From Heliopora coerulea (taxonomy: Eukaryota > Cnidaria > Anthozoa > Scleralcyonacea > Helioporidae), in NCBI GenBank assembly GCA_030142905.1, contig JASJOG010000124.1, positions 434,001 through 498,000 on the forward strand: a stretch of 64,000 bases of DNA. Direction: 5' to 3'. Below, in pieces: positions 23,456 to 35,635 of this stretch; the stretch's first letter is position 1, and every line of letters starts with the position of its first letter. A program made the position numbers and the translations under genes. The notes below the pieces were generated by a model. That model did no database searches and was not told the origin of the DNA. It worked only from the letters and a program-made list of their open reading frames with translations.

Positions 23456-24063
23456 ATGGTTGTCAATACGCTATTTTTGATCAACCTTTTTCGCTTGTTT
23501 GAAAACGACATCTGGTGCGAAACTTTTCATTCAATTAGATTTCATTCAACTGCAAACAAGAATATATTTTCGTGTCAAGAATTCATCCGCAAACCTCGTT
23601 TTCAAACCAAAAAATGTAATTCGGAAATGACCCATTCAAATGTTCTTTTATGTGTACCTTTCGTCAACCTTTCTAGCCTCGTTAGAAAACAAATACATGT
23701 AGCTGCTTTGAATCATTGACTCACAAACAAGGGAGGAAAAGCAGATTTGGAAGGACATAGAGTATTTCAAATTGTCGTCACTATGACTGAGGATCTTGAC
23801 TTAATTAGACATTGTTATCTCCACAATTACATTTTACTGGCTTTACAATTTATATATCCTAAAAAATCATCGACTTTCGCCCAACTATTTCTTATTATCG
23901 TTATAGCTTTAGAGGTCTCATTTCTCGTTTTTAATAGTTTTTCACACAACTTTCTGACTTCAGTGACTCTAGTGAAGTATTCCTTTTTTGCTTTTTCCCT
24001 AATTCTTTAACCTTGCATTCACAGTAGTTCAAAATACAGTACATCAAAAATGACTTAACATAC

Positions 24064-24285
24064 CTCTTTCGCTTTTCCTTGAAAACACGTTAGAGAGTCT
24101 TCAAATAGTGCAAAGTTATTAACAATATCGGGCTCTTTCAAAATATACTGAACAACCGAAGCCGCCATTACTCTGGCAAACGATTTCCACTATTTTTCTC
24201 CCATATTCGCTACCATCAGTAAAATGCAATATTCCTTTGATGATAGTCCACTCTAGTTCACAATCAAAAGCTGCAGCAAATACCT
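24064..24285 (-). pseudogene. PNP C-terminal exon, unit 1 (frameshifted)
   Basis: A 222-bp exon with GTATGT donor and TTTTTAG acceptor. It begins with VFAAAFDCELEW and IIKGI, the last strand and helix of the PNP/MTAN fold that follows the nucleobase-binding Glu. Compared with its paralogue at 44,715 it has one extra base near 24,185 and one fewer near the exon end, so the middle reads out of frame and hits a stop. The C-terminal signature (FASVMAASVVQNIL in unit 2) is therefore lost. Confidence 0.75.
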
Positions 24286-25087
24286 CTAAAAAGCAAAACG
24301 AAGTATCATTTATTAGCTTCAACTAGTTCTACTAACGAGCATTGAAATCACTGACTGCAAGTTTTGGGTGGTGAATGGGAATAATGAGATATCACAGTGT
24401 AAAGACGGTTGTAAATGTGCTTCAATTGTATATTTTAGAAAAAAACCCCGATTTCCAAGTCTGTTGACTCCAGAATATAACCCATAGCCTTAAGACAACA
24501 AGCGAGACTCTGTAACAGTTGAGCTGTATCGAAAACCTCGTCACTCTTCTGGGTCGCAGTTTGATCCACTTTGACGTTTGTCAAAGCTCGCGATCGTAAT
24601 CTCTCAAATGGCTTTGGCTTTTGACAGTTTGTGTAGATTTTCTTCGACTGTCTTTACTTCCTTACTTGTTAATGCAAAAAGCGACGAACTACCACAATTT
24701 ACCATCTACATAAATGTATCTCTCATTACTACAAATACATGTCGTAAATAAGTTTCAAAGCACATTTTGACCGTGGTAAAAGCTATTATTTCGAGTTATA
24801 AAATAGTATAAGAAAAAATTCTTCACTACAACATTTGGATGTATAAATTACACTCCAAATGAATAATATGGTGTCTGAAACGCGCAAATCAGATTATACA
24901 TTCAACCGGCCGATGCCAGGACCATTTTCGGTCAACTTCTGAAAACCAGTGAAAATGATCGGGAAATGAGAATCCACAATGGTGATCCCTAAGGGAACCA
25001 CCTAAATCGAAATCTTAAATGCGATAAAATATCGCTTTTTCATTCAAAGCATATTTAGATTACTGGACGTTTTCAAAGATTTATGAC
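24286..25087 (-). other. Intron between PNP exons, unit 1
   Basis: Collinear with 44,937-45,809. The donor at 25,087 (AAG|GTCATA) is present here but mutated in unit 2. No other feature. Confidence 0.6.
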
Positions 25088-25648
25088 CTTGGCAGTCCAG
25101 TTTGATTGCAGTTGCTCCAGGAAACTGTTTAAGAAGTTCCTCACTCTTTTGAGGACAATTCACGAGCTCTGGACCAGTTACGATTTCAGTATCACGATGA
25201 ACCTGTACATGTATCTCATGTACTATAAGGTCTTCAATATTCTTGCTTACATTCACTGTTACCTCACCACTGTTCTCGATCATTATTAATTTGTTTGTCA
25301 CCAACTGTTGAAAGCTTTCCTGACATCACCACATTGCCAACCTTTCCCTAGCCCGATGTTGAGCCCACCACGAAAGCCAACTGAAAGCACGACCTTAGGG
25401 AGATTCTTACCTTATCCTGACTGTCGTCTATTTCTTCAAATTACACACGTCCAAGATTTTTTATATGACTCCTGTACGAATTGTCAAGGTAGAAATAGCG
25501 CGCTAAGAATTCATCTTCCACTGTCAACAGCAAAACATCTGTAGAGAGTTGAGAAAATTCCAAAATTTGGAAGGTTTCTGTAGGTCCTTCAGATTTGGAA
25601 CTGTAATCCTGAGTAATGGAGGATCACGTGTGCAGTTTGTTATTTGAT
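25088..25648 (-). pseudogene. PNP-domain core exon, unit 1 (decayed)
   Basis: On the minus strand the exon starts after GCTACAG at 25,649. It reads TRDPPLL, LKDLQKPSKFW, then after a 1-nt frameshift DVLLLTVEDEFLA, an in-frame TAA, and later ETVTGPEL-like and EELLKQFPGA segments. Relative to unit 2 it has lost the block with IRCNRG ... NAVDC and another around KYAADGWKAP. The nucleobase-binding region is altered (KLDCQG where family members carry MEGEG-like residues). It cannot make a functional domain. Confidence 0.75.
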
Positions 25649-26430
25649 CTGTAGCTGGAATTTTGTCAAGGGAAAAAACAAAAACAAAAATAAACATTGT
25701 CAGCTAGAAAATAACCTGGCTTGATAGCTAAGGTTACTTACCAGTAAATCAAAAGAAATATATACCAATGAATCAACTGACGCCAGACGATTTTACTCGT
25801 CACAGGGAAGAGCACTGGATAATCAAGTATTAACAGATAAAGGCATTTTACGAAAAAATAACGTAAATACATGTATCTGTCATATAACATTATAGCCCAG
25901 CAGAGGATAGCCTTGGAGTGTGGCATAAATGCACAATGAGATGGTGTGTATGCAAACAATGCATGTACATTTGTATGTATATATTCATGTGAGCATTTGT
26001 ATGTATATATTTATGTATGCATTTATGTACTAATGTATAGATTATATATATAGTGTGTTTGCAAATGTTGTGTCTCAAGAATGTATATCTGTGAGGACAT
26101 CCAATTCACGTACTTTGATCACCTTAGAGCATTAAGATGACAAGATAAGCAAGGAACTCCTAAAAACTACATTATAAAACAGTTTCTCGAAGGGGGTGGT
26201 ACCACCCTGCAAGTAATAATTCACATAACATTCAGGGGCAATGGAAGCAAGGCGGCAGGGGAGGGGGTATTAGGATGCAAATAGTGGACATTCATCTGTC
26301 ATTCAGCAGCACAGAATTTTTAAGTTTCAAGTGGTCATTTAAAGTTAAAATCTAACCCTAACTAACTTGGTGATACCAAACTGAATAACTATATATTACA
26401 GTACATTAATTCAGTTTGGTATTGCTCTGG
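25649..26430. other. Between segments B1 and A2: low-complexity stretch
   Basis: Between 25,960 and 26,060 there is a TATG/TATA-rich run. From about 26,050 the sequence is collinear with 48,290-48,440, which shows that segments B and A belong to one duplicated unit. The window position equivalent to the (TAGG)n array of unit 2 has no such array. Confidence 0.5.
26371..26424. repeat. 14-bp inverted repeat hairpin
   Basis: ATACCAAACTGAAT is followed after about 22 nt by its exact complement ATTCAGTTTGGTAT. Small and of unknown role. Confidence 0.8.
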
Positions 26431-26974
26431 GGTTGGGTGATACCATGGGTGCAGAATTGGGACTGAGTGTGCTCAGTAGTGGGAGCCAAGAAGTTTCAGT
26501 GTTAGGCATTCATGCAAAAAAGGTTGAGAAAAACCACTGCTCTGAAGCTTCAATTTTTTTAAGATACATTGTAATGTACATGTACCAAAAAGGGTTTATC
26601 AAGAGTGAGGAGGAACTCAAAGGGCTTTGCAAGTGCAACCTCCTGGGTACTGGCCTATAATATGATCATAGTCACCAACAGTAACATACAATACATTTGT
26701 CAAACATACTGTAACCCTTCAAAAATAAATAAATGAATACAGTAAGTTCCAATACAGATGTCTTTTTCTGCTCATTTTGCTCCCAGGACAGCATTGTATT
26801 GATTTCTTTTTCTTGAAAAAAATTTAAAAAAAAATTACAGCTGTTCATTGGCCAACTGTAAGCATCAGTAGATTTCATTTACTGAGAGACCTGAGCATGA
26901 GAATGATGACTACCGGTAGTTTGATTTTTTTCCCACTAGCAAAACAACTCTATTTACATGTAACCCATTTACTC

Positions 26975-27580
26975 TGGCTAAAACTTCACAATTAACCTAT
27001 ACTGCTGAAGTCAACTGAAAAAGTTGACTTGAGTGGGATTTGAACTTGCATCTTCAGGATACTAGTCTGCTGCTCTACCTGTTGAGCTGTTGAGTCCACA
27101 GGGATTGGAGGTGAGTTTTTACTGAATTTAAGTGCATGAGACATTCTTGTCAGTAACAACTTAACACTATCCATAAGGATGGATGTGCAGTGTTTCGATT
27201 CTATTTCAGAGTCATCCTCAGGATATTATGAAATGAAAACTTCACAATTAACCTACACTGCCAAAGTTTTCAATTAACCTACACTGAGGATGATTCTGAA
27301 ATAGAATTGAAACACTGCACATCCATCCTCTAGGTCAGCCTTGCCGCAAGAATATCTCGTGCACTTAAATTGGATAAAAATCTGCCTCCAATCCCTGTGG
27401 ACTCAAAAGCTCATCAGGTTTTTGTGGCAGACCAGTATCCCAAAAGTGTGAGTTCAAATCCCACTCGAGTCAACTTTTTCAGTTGACTTCAATCAGCAGT
27501 GTAGGTTAATTGTGCAGTTTTTGTTTCATAATACCCCGAGGATGATTCTGAAATAGAATTGAAACTCTGGCTAACACTTG
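26975..27580. repeat. Inverted pair of tRNA-like SINEs (family 3)
   Basis: The left arm (about 26,985-27,175) on the minus strand reads AGCTCAACAGGTAGAGC and GTTCAAATCCCACTC, a tRNA-like head ending in a GTTGACTT...AAGTCAAC tail. The right arm (27,340-27,515) is the same module on the plus strand. Between them a second inverted pair (about 27,180-27,225 and 27,290-27,335) contains GATGTGCAGTGTTTC. Absent from A1 and A3. Confidence 0.7.
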
Positions 27581-27667
27581 ACAATTTTACTAGTAACAGG
27601 GATAATCCCAAGACATTAAAGGGTTAAAAATGTGTTCAGACATATACAGTACAGCAGTTTCAGACTA

Positions 27668-29421
27668 CAGTAGGACCTGAGTTTTACGACCATCCCTTTT
27701 GCCAGGCAAAAGCGGTCATAAATTCCAGGTGGTCGCTTAAACACGGAGCGACGCAAATTAAGGGTAAGCTCCTCCCACATTTCTAGCTTCGTATGGCGGT
27801 TGCATGTTTCAAAACGGCGGACACTTCGAAGCGTGACTGAACTGGACAGCGTAGAGCCCCACACGCGTGTCCTAAGAGCCTAAAGCTTACGGAAATACTT
27901 TTAAAATGTGTTTTTAAAATACAGCTAAACAATATATAAAGCAATAAATGGCTGAACATGCAACATTTACTGATTTTTCTGGTTGTTATAAGTCGTATTA
28001 TAATCATTCAAGACCTCCTGCGCATCTTCATTCACTTATAGTCATCCTACCCGCGCAGTGTTTGGGCACGATTCACATTTTATTACGTCCGCGACGTGTC
28101 ATAGCCATCTGTATTCTTTTTGGCGCATACTTGAAGCTTGTAATATTATAAATATGAACAAAAGCTGGCGCCACTTTCAAATTCATTTGTGGCAAACATG
28201 CTCGGTTGCTCTCATCCAACAGCTCGGACTTCTACCTCTGCGCAAAGCAGAACTCCGCGTTCTTCGGGGCTTAGCAAGTATTATTGCAATAAACCCTACT
28301 ACCAGAAGAATAAAAGTCCAATTAAAGAGAGCAAGGCCTACTACAGCTTCAAAATGGAAGTGAAACGCGATGAGGAAGGGCGCTTGGTAGAAGTACGTAA
28401 AAAGATCAACACCGTGAGGAATCAGTTACTGTCCAACGGAAAACCGGCAGGAAATATTGAAATGATGGAATTGCTCTTGGATTGTTGGCTCAGTCAAAAC
28501 AGTTCAAATGGCCAACAGGCGCAAAATACTATACAGGCAGCAAACGTCGTTGCAAACAAATTCATCTCCTATATTCTCAATTGAACGTGAAATTCGTCCA
28601 CCGGAAATTAGTCCAAACTCAATTGACCAATAACATGAGACCTTTCCTTAATCATAATTGACAGGCTGAGAAACTCAGCCTCTTCTTATGCGATCGCTCC
28701 GTGTTTAAGACAGGTAAGTGATGTCACGTAGTGACCGCCATACTTGCATGTGTAACTTCCGGGAAATGTGTAAATTTAAGCAAAATACGCATTATTATGA
28801 TTGAACAAGCAAACCCAAATTTCATTGACGATTACTTTATTCAACTAAGAATCACACAAGAATTTGCTTAAGTTCATCTACTTATTAAAAGTGAGAAGAA
28901 ATTGGTCAGCGTGAACTGCTTCGATTTCCTAACTTGTTCTGAAAGAAACTCACAACAGCATAAGTATAACTGCACGGAAGTGATCAAAACTAGATCGAAG
29001 CGGTACTAAGTGCATAGTTTTTCTTTTTTCCTGTATTCTCTTTGCCAAGACAGTTCGAGCAACTGTGGAGCAGTATTGATTCAAATGGCAAACTTAACTG
29101 ACAAAACTTAATTGTGATCAATCAAATTAAATCTGCTGTACCTATTAGGTTTGGCAGAGGAGGATGCTGATCTTCTGCCGAACTTAATTCACCAATCAGG
29201 TTTGGCACATGAGTAGAATGGTCAGCAATTTTAATTTGCAGTGGTTGCTCGTGGAAGGTAAAATTTCTTATTTTGACTGCTAAAAAGTGGTCGCTGGTTG
29301 CGTTAGACAGGTGGTCACTCATATCTGGTATATTTTAACTACAAATCTACTGTGCCAGAAAAACTGGTCATATAAGACGGGTGGTCATAAAAAGGGGTGT
29401 CGTAAAACTCAGGTTTTACTG
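27668..29421 (+). mobile_element. pogo/Tigger-like DNA element, 1,754 bp
   Basis: The ends are inverted repeats: CAGTAGGACCTGAGTTTTAC on the left, and the reverse complement of the right end starts CAGTAAAACCTGAGTTTTAC. TA flanks both sides (27,666-27,667; 29,422-29,423), as in Tc1/mariner-pogo elements. Near the ends several GGTGGTC-type words repeat. The only sizeable frame is at 28,198-28,584 and does not look like a transposase, so mobility would need proteins from elsewhere. Absent from A1 and A3. Confidence 0.85.
28198..28584 (+). CDS. Unrecognised ORF inside the pogo-like element
   Basis: An open frame of about 128 codons from the first ATG. It is basic, with a Lys/Arg-rich middle (KMEVKRDEEGRLVEVRKK) and a C-terminal half that looks helical (MMELLLDCWLSQ ... 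ANVVANKF). I do not recognise a family, and it does not show the DDE motifs of a transposase. It may be a fragment of captured host coding sequence or an accessory protein, or chance. Confidence 0.35.
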   Translation: MLGCSHPTARTSTSAQSRTPRSSGLSKYYCNKPYYQKNKSPIKESKAYYSFKMEVKRDEEGRLVEVRKKINTVRNQLLSNGKPAGNIEMMELLLDCWLSQNSSNGQQAQNTIQAANVVANKFISYILN

Positions 29422-30409
29422 TATTAGTATTATGCACTCCTTTACAACCTTTCAAACAGTTAACATGTATATTATGAGTAACGATTACATGTTTGAATTC
29501 TAGGGCTGGCATTGCCCCTGATATGTAATGTACTGTAGTGTATGTATATTGGGAGAACTAACAAACAGAATACTATTGCAGGAAAATATCAGAGCAATCA
29601 GTGTTCTTAATATGGAACATGATGGAAATGTGTTGCTTTGCAAATGAATTGATCAATTCAATTGATCTTGCTACTGCGAAACAATAACACCCATTACTGA
29701 TGTTCCAGTACAGCAAATCAACAACACAATCTCAAGTCTACAGAAATTCCAAGACACTACAGTATGACTGGGGAACAAGGTGGAGCATGGCCTCTAATTT
29801 GTGTAAGTAAAATTGGAATATTTTTGCCTCCATCAGAATTTGCAAAATTTTAAAGCATTAGCACAGATGATGAAAAATATTTTGGAATTACAAGACTGGT
29901 ATAGAGTGGAGATTTCTGAATGTGGTCACCCTTATGTCTTGTGGAGTTCCATTCAAAGCAAAATCTTTGGTTCAAGAATTAACTTATGCAAGTGTTCAAG
30001 TAAAGTACATGTATGAAAGTAATATAGTGACCCACATTGCTTTAGCAAGAATAGTAAGTGATCCTTAAACTATAGTAATTGCTTTGATTCATCAAAGCAA
30101 AACAATAATGAAAAATTATAAAAAGATTGTCACTGTACTGTCATCATAAACTCACACAATGTGAATGTTTGAAACAGTTCTGTAATGGCAATTTCTGGTT
30201 CTTTCAATGCAAATGGCTGGACATGTGCAATGCAATATTTACCATTATAATTTTTTCTTTTGTTCTTTTTCTTTTCTCTTTGTTTTGTTTTGCCTTCTCC
30301 TTTGTTCTACTGTATAGTGTCTAATATATTGGACACTTAGCATTAAAGGGTTAACAACTGCTACAACAATGTGAATACCATACCTGCTCATTTTAATTTT
30401 TGCATTTAC

Positions 30410-32060
30410 CAGCCACAGAAATGACACATCACATCAAAAAAATAAAATTAACATATGAGCCAAATAATCAATAGATATTTATAGTATAAGACTCTATCTA
30501 TCTGAAACAAGAATTACTGTCATCCAAATTCACTGCCAAGCATTATTATGTCATAGTAAATAACAAAGACATCAATATGTTGATTACACCCATAATTCTT
30601 CTGTCAAAAATAAATAGCTCTGCATACTAGTGAAAAACTTTATTTTCCTTTTTTTTTGCACAAAATCAGTTAACTTATGATTATGGTAACCTGACTCTAT
30701 GATTGAAGTTTTCATATAGATAAGAATATTTGCACAAGGTGGCATTGAAAACACCCTAATCTTTCTGTCACGTGGGTCACAAAATTAAGGCGGAAAGTTC
30801 TGTAATTTCTTATCCTTTTGAACTTACTCTGAAATTTTTTCTATAACTTGGTTGTCTCATTAAGGGTTAATATCACTACTAATATCAATTCAACATGACC
30901 TATCATTCTAAAAATAAATCACCCTCAAGTTTGGTCACGTGAGTCACAAAGAGGCAGTAGTCACATGAGTCACATTTAGTTTAGGTGTTTGCCAAGTAGT
31001 ATATACCTTACTACATTTGACAAATAGGAGTTGAATAAAACATTCTCCAAGGTATAAAATTCTATCTTGTAGATATCTATATCAGTTGGATTGTTGAATA
31101 ATTTAGTGTTTATATGCATTACAGCTACATTCAAATTAAACTATGTTGCATTAATGATGTTGTATTTTAATAGAGAACAGTTATATACTATGTGATACTA
31201 TGTGATACTGCCTAGGGCTATCACGTTAAGGGAGGTTGCTAAGCTACAACTCAAAGGTTCATTGTCTCATTGCAATATACCAGGAAAATGTAAATTAATT
31301 CTATTCATATTATATCAAATTATGCTAAATGCTTAGTTCTGCAGGCAGTAAACCTCCAAATGCTGCAGAACAACAGAGAAAGGGAAGGAAAATATGAGGA
31401 GTACAAAGCAAAACATGTGAAGGCTGTACAAAAATACATGTTAAATGTTTCTTGTAAAAGAAACATTTCTAAAATTTAAAGAATCCTAACTACATACAGT
31501 ACAATAATTGAGTTTCAGTATGTTATTGTTAAATGCTTAGTTTTTACATTTATTATAGTTTCTACAGTTTTTTACATTACATTAACCATGAAAATAGCAA
31601 TTGTAAAGCTCTAAAGTTATATTTGTTAAGATTATTGGTCACTTGTCACGTGAGTCACATTTTTCTGTCACGTGAGTCACATTGAACTTTGGCTGTTTTT
31701 TCCTAAGTTATTAAAGATTTCATGAATGTTTAACTTATTTATGCTACCTTTATGTCTAATAGTTATTCGTGCTTGCTATATCTTGAATATTGCTAATATA
31801 TTGCCAGGAAATTTGACAGAAGCACCATTAACCCACATTTTCACATTTGTGCCTGTCACGTGAGTCACACACACAAATTTTGTGATGTCAGACACTGTAA
31901 ACACTGCTTTCAGAAACCAAGACTATGAAGTTAAATGTCTTCATATAGGTCTCCTTTTTTAAACCCAAGCTTGGTTCTAAGTAGCAAAAGGGTTTAAAAA
32001 ATGCTATATTTATCTCTAAAATTCAGTGACTTTGTCACATGAGTCATTGTGGAATGGCTG
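30410..32060. mobile_element. 1.65-kb insertion with weak TIRs, TTAC target duplication and motif array
   Basis: The sibling copy A1 reads TTTAACTGAAATTTG (around 1,212) where A2 reads TTTAC, then 1,651 bp, then TTACTGGAATTTG, so the insert is bounded by TTAC (30,406-30,409 and 32,061-32,064). The left end CAGCCACAGAAATGAC resembles the inverted right end CAGCCATTCCACAATGAC. No long reading frame. Seven direct copies of a GTCACGTGAGTCACA motif are its only conspicuous internal feature. Probably a non-autonomous DNA transposon; the superfamily was not identified. Confidence 0.7.
30767..32048 (+). promoter_or_regulatory. Seven direct copies of a composite E-box/AP-1-like motif
   Basis: GTCACGTGAGTCACA occurs exactly at 30,934, 31,645, 31,667 and 31,855. 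Variants lie at 30,767 (GTCACGTGGGTCACA), 30,960 (GTCACATGAGTCACA) and 32,034 (GTCACATGAGTCATT). The word overlaps CACGTG (bHLH E-box) and TGAGTCA (AP-1/bZIP site). All copies point the same way and all lie inside the insertion. They could be transposase-binding sites of the element, or make it act as an enhancer. Confidence 0.75.
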
Positions 32061-35000
32061 TTACTGGAATTTGAAATGAGCCTTGGTAAAATTTATTATT
32101 TCTTTACTATTAGCTAGGCAATTTATAGTTTTTGTATTAAGTTTAAACATAATGGAATGAGAAAATTAAATTAGGAGAAAACATTCAAGAAGAAATTACT
32201 GTTACCCAACAGGACTGTCAACAACTGAAAGATTACCAGTAAGGTACAAAACCCTCCATGACCGTTCCTTCATTTTAATTTTTACAACTTGTTTCTTCAA
32301 ATAAAATGAAGCTGGTTTTCAATTATAAGTAGTGCAAGTGAGACAGCTAGTGTATTTTATATGATGTTAGTAATCTCAACAATGAGAGAAAATGTAATAT
32401 AAATGAAGTCACTTATCATTACATCTAAGTCTTCTTGAAAACAGACCAAAAAAAATGAAGGAATGGTTTGTGTTTGTCCCACTTTTAAAAACCTGAAATT
32501 CCCAATGCCCCTGAGAAGATTCATCCACATGACTTTATTAGTATAGACCACTTCATGTAGGTCAAATATCATCATGTAGATCTTGGGAATTAATATATAA
32601 ATTAAACTTGTTCTTTTAAAGCTTCTGCAGTCCTCTGAGTCCCACCCTTGTTGAATAGCCATGACTTAAGTTATGTGCTAATATGTGAAATTTGGCATGA
32701 ATTAAGCTCTCACAAAGTCCAAGGTCACTTTCTGGATCTCCTTCTTTGTGGTTTACCACCTCAAGATATTGTTAACATTCATTCATGCAATAAATGTACA
32801 GTAGAGTCAAGTTATGATATATGGGCTGGTGTAAGAGCAAGATGGTGGACCAGGAATCAATTTTGAAAGGTGCAATTAAGTGGGATGTAAAGTAAGTCTC
32901 ACTTGGTTGCTCAAATTGCTATGTCTGCTGTCACTCCCTAACGTCGAATGCTTCCATTTGAGATCGTTCAAGTGTACAAGCTAAGTCTGTCTACTACACG
33001 CTTAGCTTGTGGATATCAATAAGGTGGCGCAACAAGCATGTTAATACAAAACAAACTTCATATGTTCACAGGCTGATAGCTAAGATACACATGGCCTATG
33101 GTTCATGCACAAGCTCGAATGTTATTTAGTGTTAACAGCTACGCACGGCTCCATAAACTTATGTATGCATTCATAACTAAAAATATCACGTAGGAAATAA
33201 ATCTGGGAAAGAAGATCAAAAAGATTTGTCGCTTACGCATAAAATTTGCTACTTTCAAAAAAGCTAAAGACAGTTAAAATGAGTGGGATACTTACCTCCG
33301 GTTAACTCGACAGATGGTGTTTCGGAGATCATGCTAATGTCTTAGGTCAAGAAGACTCACTCACATGGCAAAGCGTCCTCCACTTCGAGAACCGCTCCTG
33401 GAATTTATGAAGTAGTAAAATGTGGAAAAAAGTGGAAGTGCGTCCGCCCTCGAGGGCAAAAAAAAGTCTGTAAGAAACTAACAGAGTAAAAAGACAGAAT
33501 GTATAATCTTACTGCAAACGATCTCGCGTGAATTTTGCGTGAAAACGATACTCTCTCACGCGTAAAAAACTCGAAACTTGCACGTTGGAGTGAAATGTGG
33601 TGTTAAACAAAAGCATGGCGATATTATTGTAGGTAAAAAGGTCATTGGACGAAAAAATGACCAGAAGAATTAAAAGGCTAGTAAAAAACTAAATGATGTG
33701 ATTTAAATTATGAAAACTCGTTTGCTATTTTAAACGTGGGTCAATGGATCAGTCAACCAAAACGAGAAGGAAGAGACAAATGAACCAAGGGAATACTAAC
33801 GCATAAAGCTAAAATAAGTAAAAAGTAAAACGCAGACTTTTTCACGTGGACTCCGAGACGAGTAACGACCAAATTGCAGTCAACAAAAGTCAAATGGAAG
33901 TATCTCTTTATCTTCCAACTAAAGGTCCTGACTGCTGAAGCTTTTGTTATAGCTCAGTGTTTCCCAGACTTGTGGAGTCTACCGAAAAATTTCAGGGTCT
34001 TCTAAGAGTAGGGCGTCTCTAGGGCTTCTTCAGGGGGGTAATCTGCCGTAGGATGTTAAGGTAAACTTAAACCCAAAAACTAGATTTTTCTATGTTTGAG
34101 AATATTGAGAAAGTCATTTCAAGGCAGGTAGTAAATGAAATTTGAGCTATGAAAATCATCTTTCAAATTTATCAGTTGCCATGGTAACCAACATAATAAA
34201 GCGCAAACAGTAAAATAGTGTACCCACTTTAAAATATGAGTATAACCAAATGGTCTGCAAAGTTTTACATAAGTTTTAGTGCATTACCACTTAAATTACG
34301 TGCCGAGGATGATCCTGGACTGTCTGCTTGAATGGAGAAAAAGACAGACAAGTATGTGTCACAAGACGTCGAGAAGGAGTTGCTCAAAGTGTTGGCATTG
34401 TCAATGGACGTGAAATTGCAACATGCCTGCGTAGACCATCGTTTTTCTCCATCACGGCCGATGAGTACACTGATCAATCTAACAGGGAGCAGCTCACTAT
34501 ATGCATTCGATGGCTAAATAAAGAGCTAGAGCCACAAGATGGCATTGGGTTGTACAAGATTGACGACATCAGTGCCAACACTATCATGGAAGTGATTAAG
34601 GATACCTTAATACCCATGAATCAGTCCATGTCAAAATGTCGTGGCCAGTGCTATAATGGGGCCAGCAACATGAGAGGGTCAAAAGCCGGAGTCTCAAAGA
34701 AGTTATTAAACGATGAGCCACGCGCAGTGTTTATTCATTGCTACGGTCATGATTCGAACCTGGCTGCTGGTGATTCTATTAAGAAGTGTAAGGTATCTTT
34801 TTGTAATTTTCATGCGGGTGAGGGTGGGGCTGGGGGAACTGGCCGAAGAAACAAGTATTAGCATCCACTTGTTCAATTTTATGGTCTTTATAAGATGAAA
34901 ACGCCATTACTCTGTCTCAGTATATGAAAAATCTTTTCTGGAAAATGTGTTACCCTGAAATCTAACATTATTAATACATTTATTGCAGTCGCTATGCCCA

Positions 35001-35635
35001 TTGTTAGGTGATGAAAGACGCATTAGACGCCCTGTTTGGGGTGTCCATACTGATCAAGTATTCTTCAAGGCGTGACAGCACATTAGAGAAGCTGAAAGAA
35101 GCAATGGCCTCGGAAACGACTGGGTTTAGGGTTCTCTGCCCAAATCGATGGACCATCCGGGCTAACTTCCTCAAGTCTGTCCTTGACAACTAGTGTTTTA
35201 CAGGAGCTAAGGGAAGTCTCAAAGAGTCACACAAATGATCCTGCCATTAAAGGCAGAATTATTGGTGTTGAGTCACAGCTCATAACCTTTTCTTACTTGT
35301 ATGGTGTCTCCCTGGGGTAGCTTATTTGATGACACACCGGTAATCTCAGTAAGAAACTTCAGTGTCCCACTGTCTCTGCCGCAGAAGGGGAAAGTTTGGC
35401 CAAGAGGACAGTTGCCATACTTCAGACACTGAGAGATGAAGAACATTTCAATCAGTTTTGGGAATGGGTGATGAATGCGAAGAAGGAAATTGATGTGGAT
35501 GAGCCAGAGCTACCACGGCTCCGGAAACAGCCAAGGCGCTTTGAAATTGGCACTTTCGGACCCGAGTTTTTTTGACGATGTCAAGGTGATGTATCAGCAG
35601 GTGTACAGCACCAAGGGAGGGATTCTCGCTTACCA

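Larger units (their letters stand above)
16440..25660. repeat. Segment B, copy B1 (tandem unit 1)
   Basis: Collinear with 40,430-46,520. Paired landmarks: 16,560-16,860 with 40,530-40,830; 17,220-17,440 with 41,097-41,280; linker exon 17,595 with 42,875; SINE 23,311 with 43,676; 222-bp exon 24,064 with 44,715; PNP core exon 25,088 with 45,810. The copy is stretched by the LINE at 19,476-22,957 and flanking sequence. Confidence 0.85.
26430..34050. repeat. Segment A, copy A2 (tandem unit 1)
   Basis: Collinear with A1 (1-2,400) and A3 (48,440-51,490). It is longer because of three insertions absent from A1: the inverted SINE-like pair at 26,975-27,580, the pogo-like element at 27,668-29,421 and the motif-rich element at 30,410-32,060. 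The similarity to A3 continues to about 34,050, beyond where A1 can be followed. Confidence 0.8.

Noticed and set aside
32357..32662. 101-codon minus-strand frame in segment A2
   Set aside because: The homologous stretch in A1 (about 1,440-1,690) has indels that break the frame, so it is not conserved as coding.
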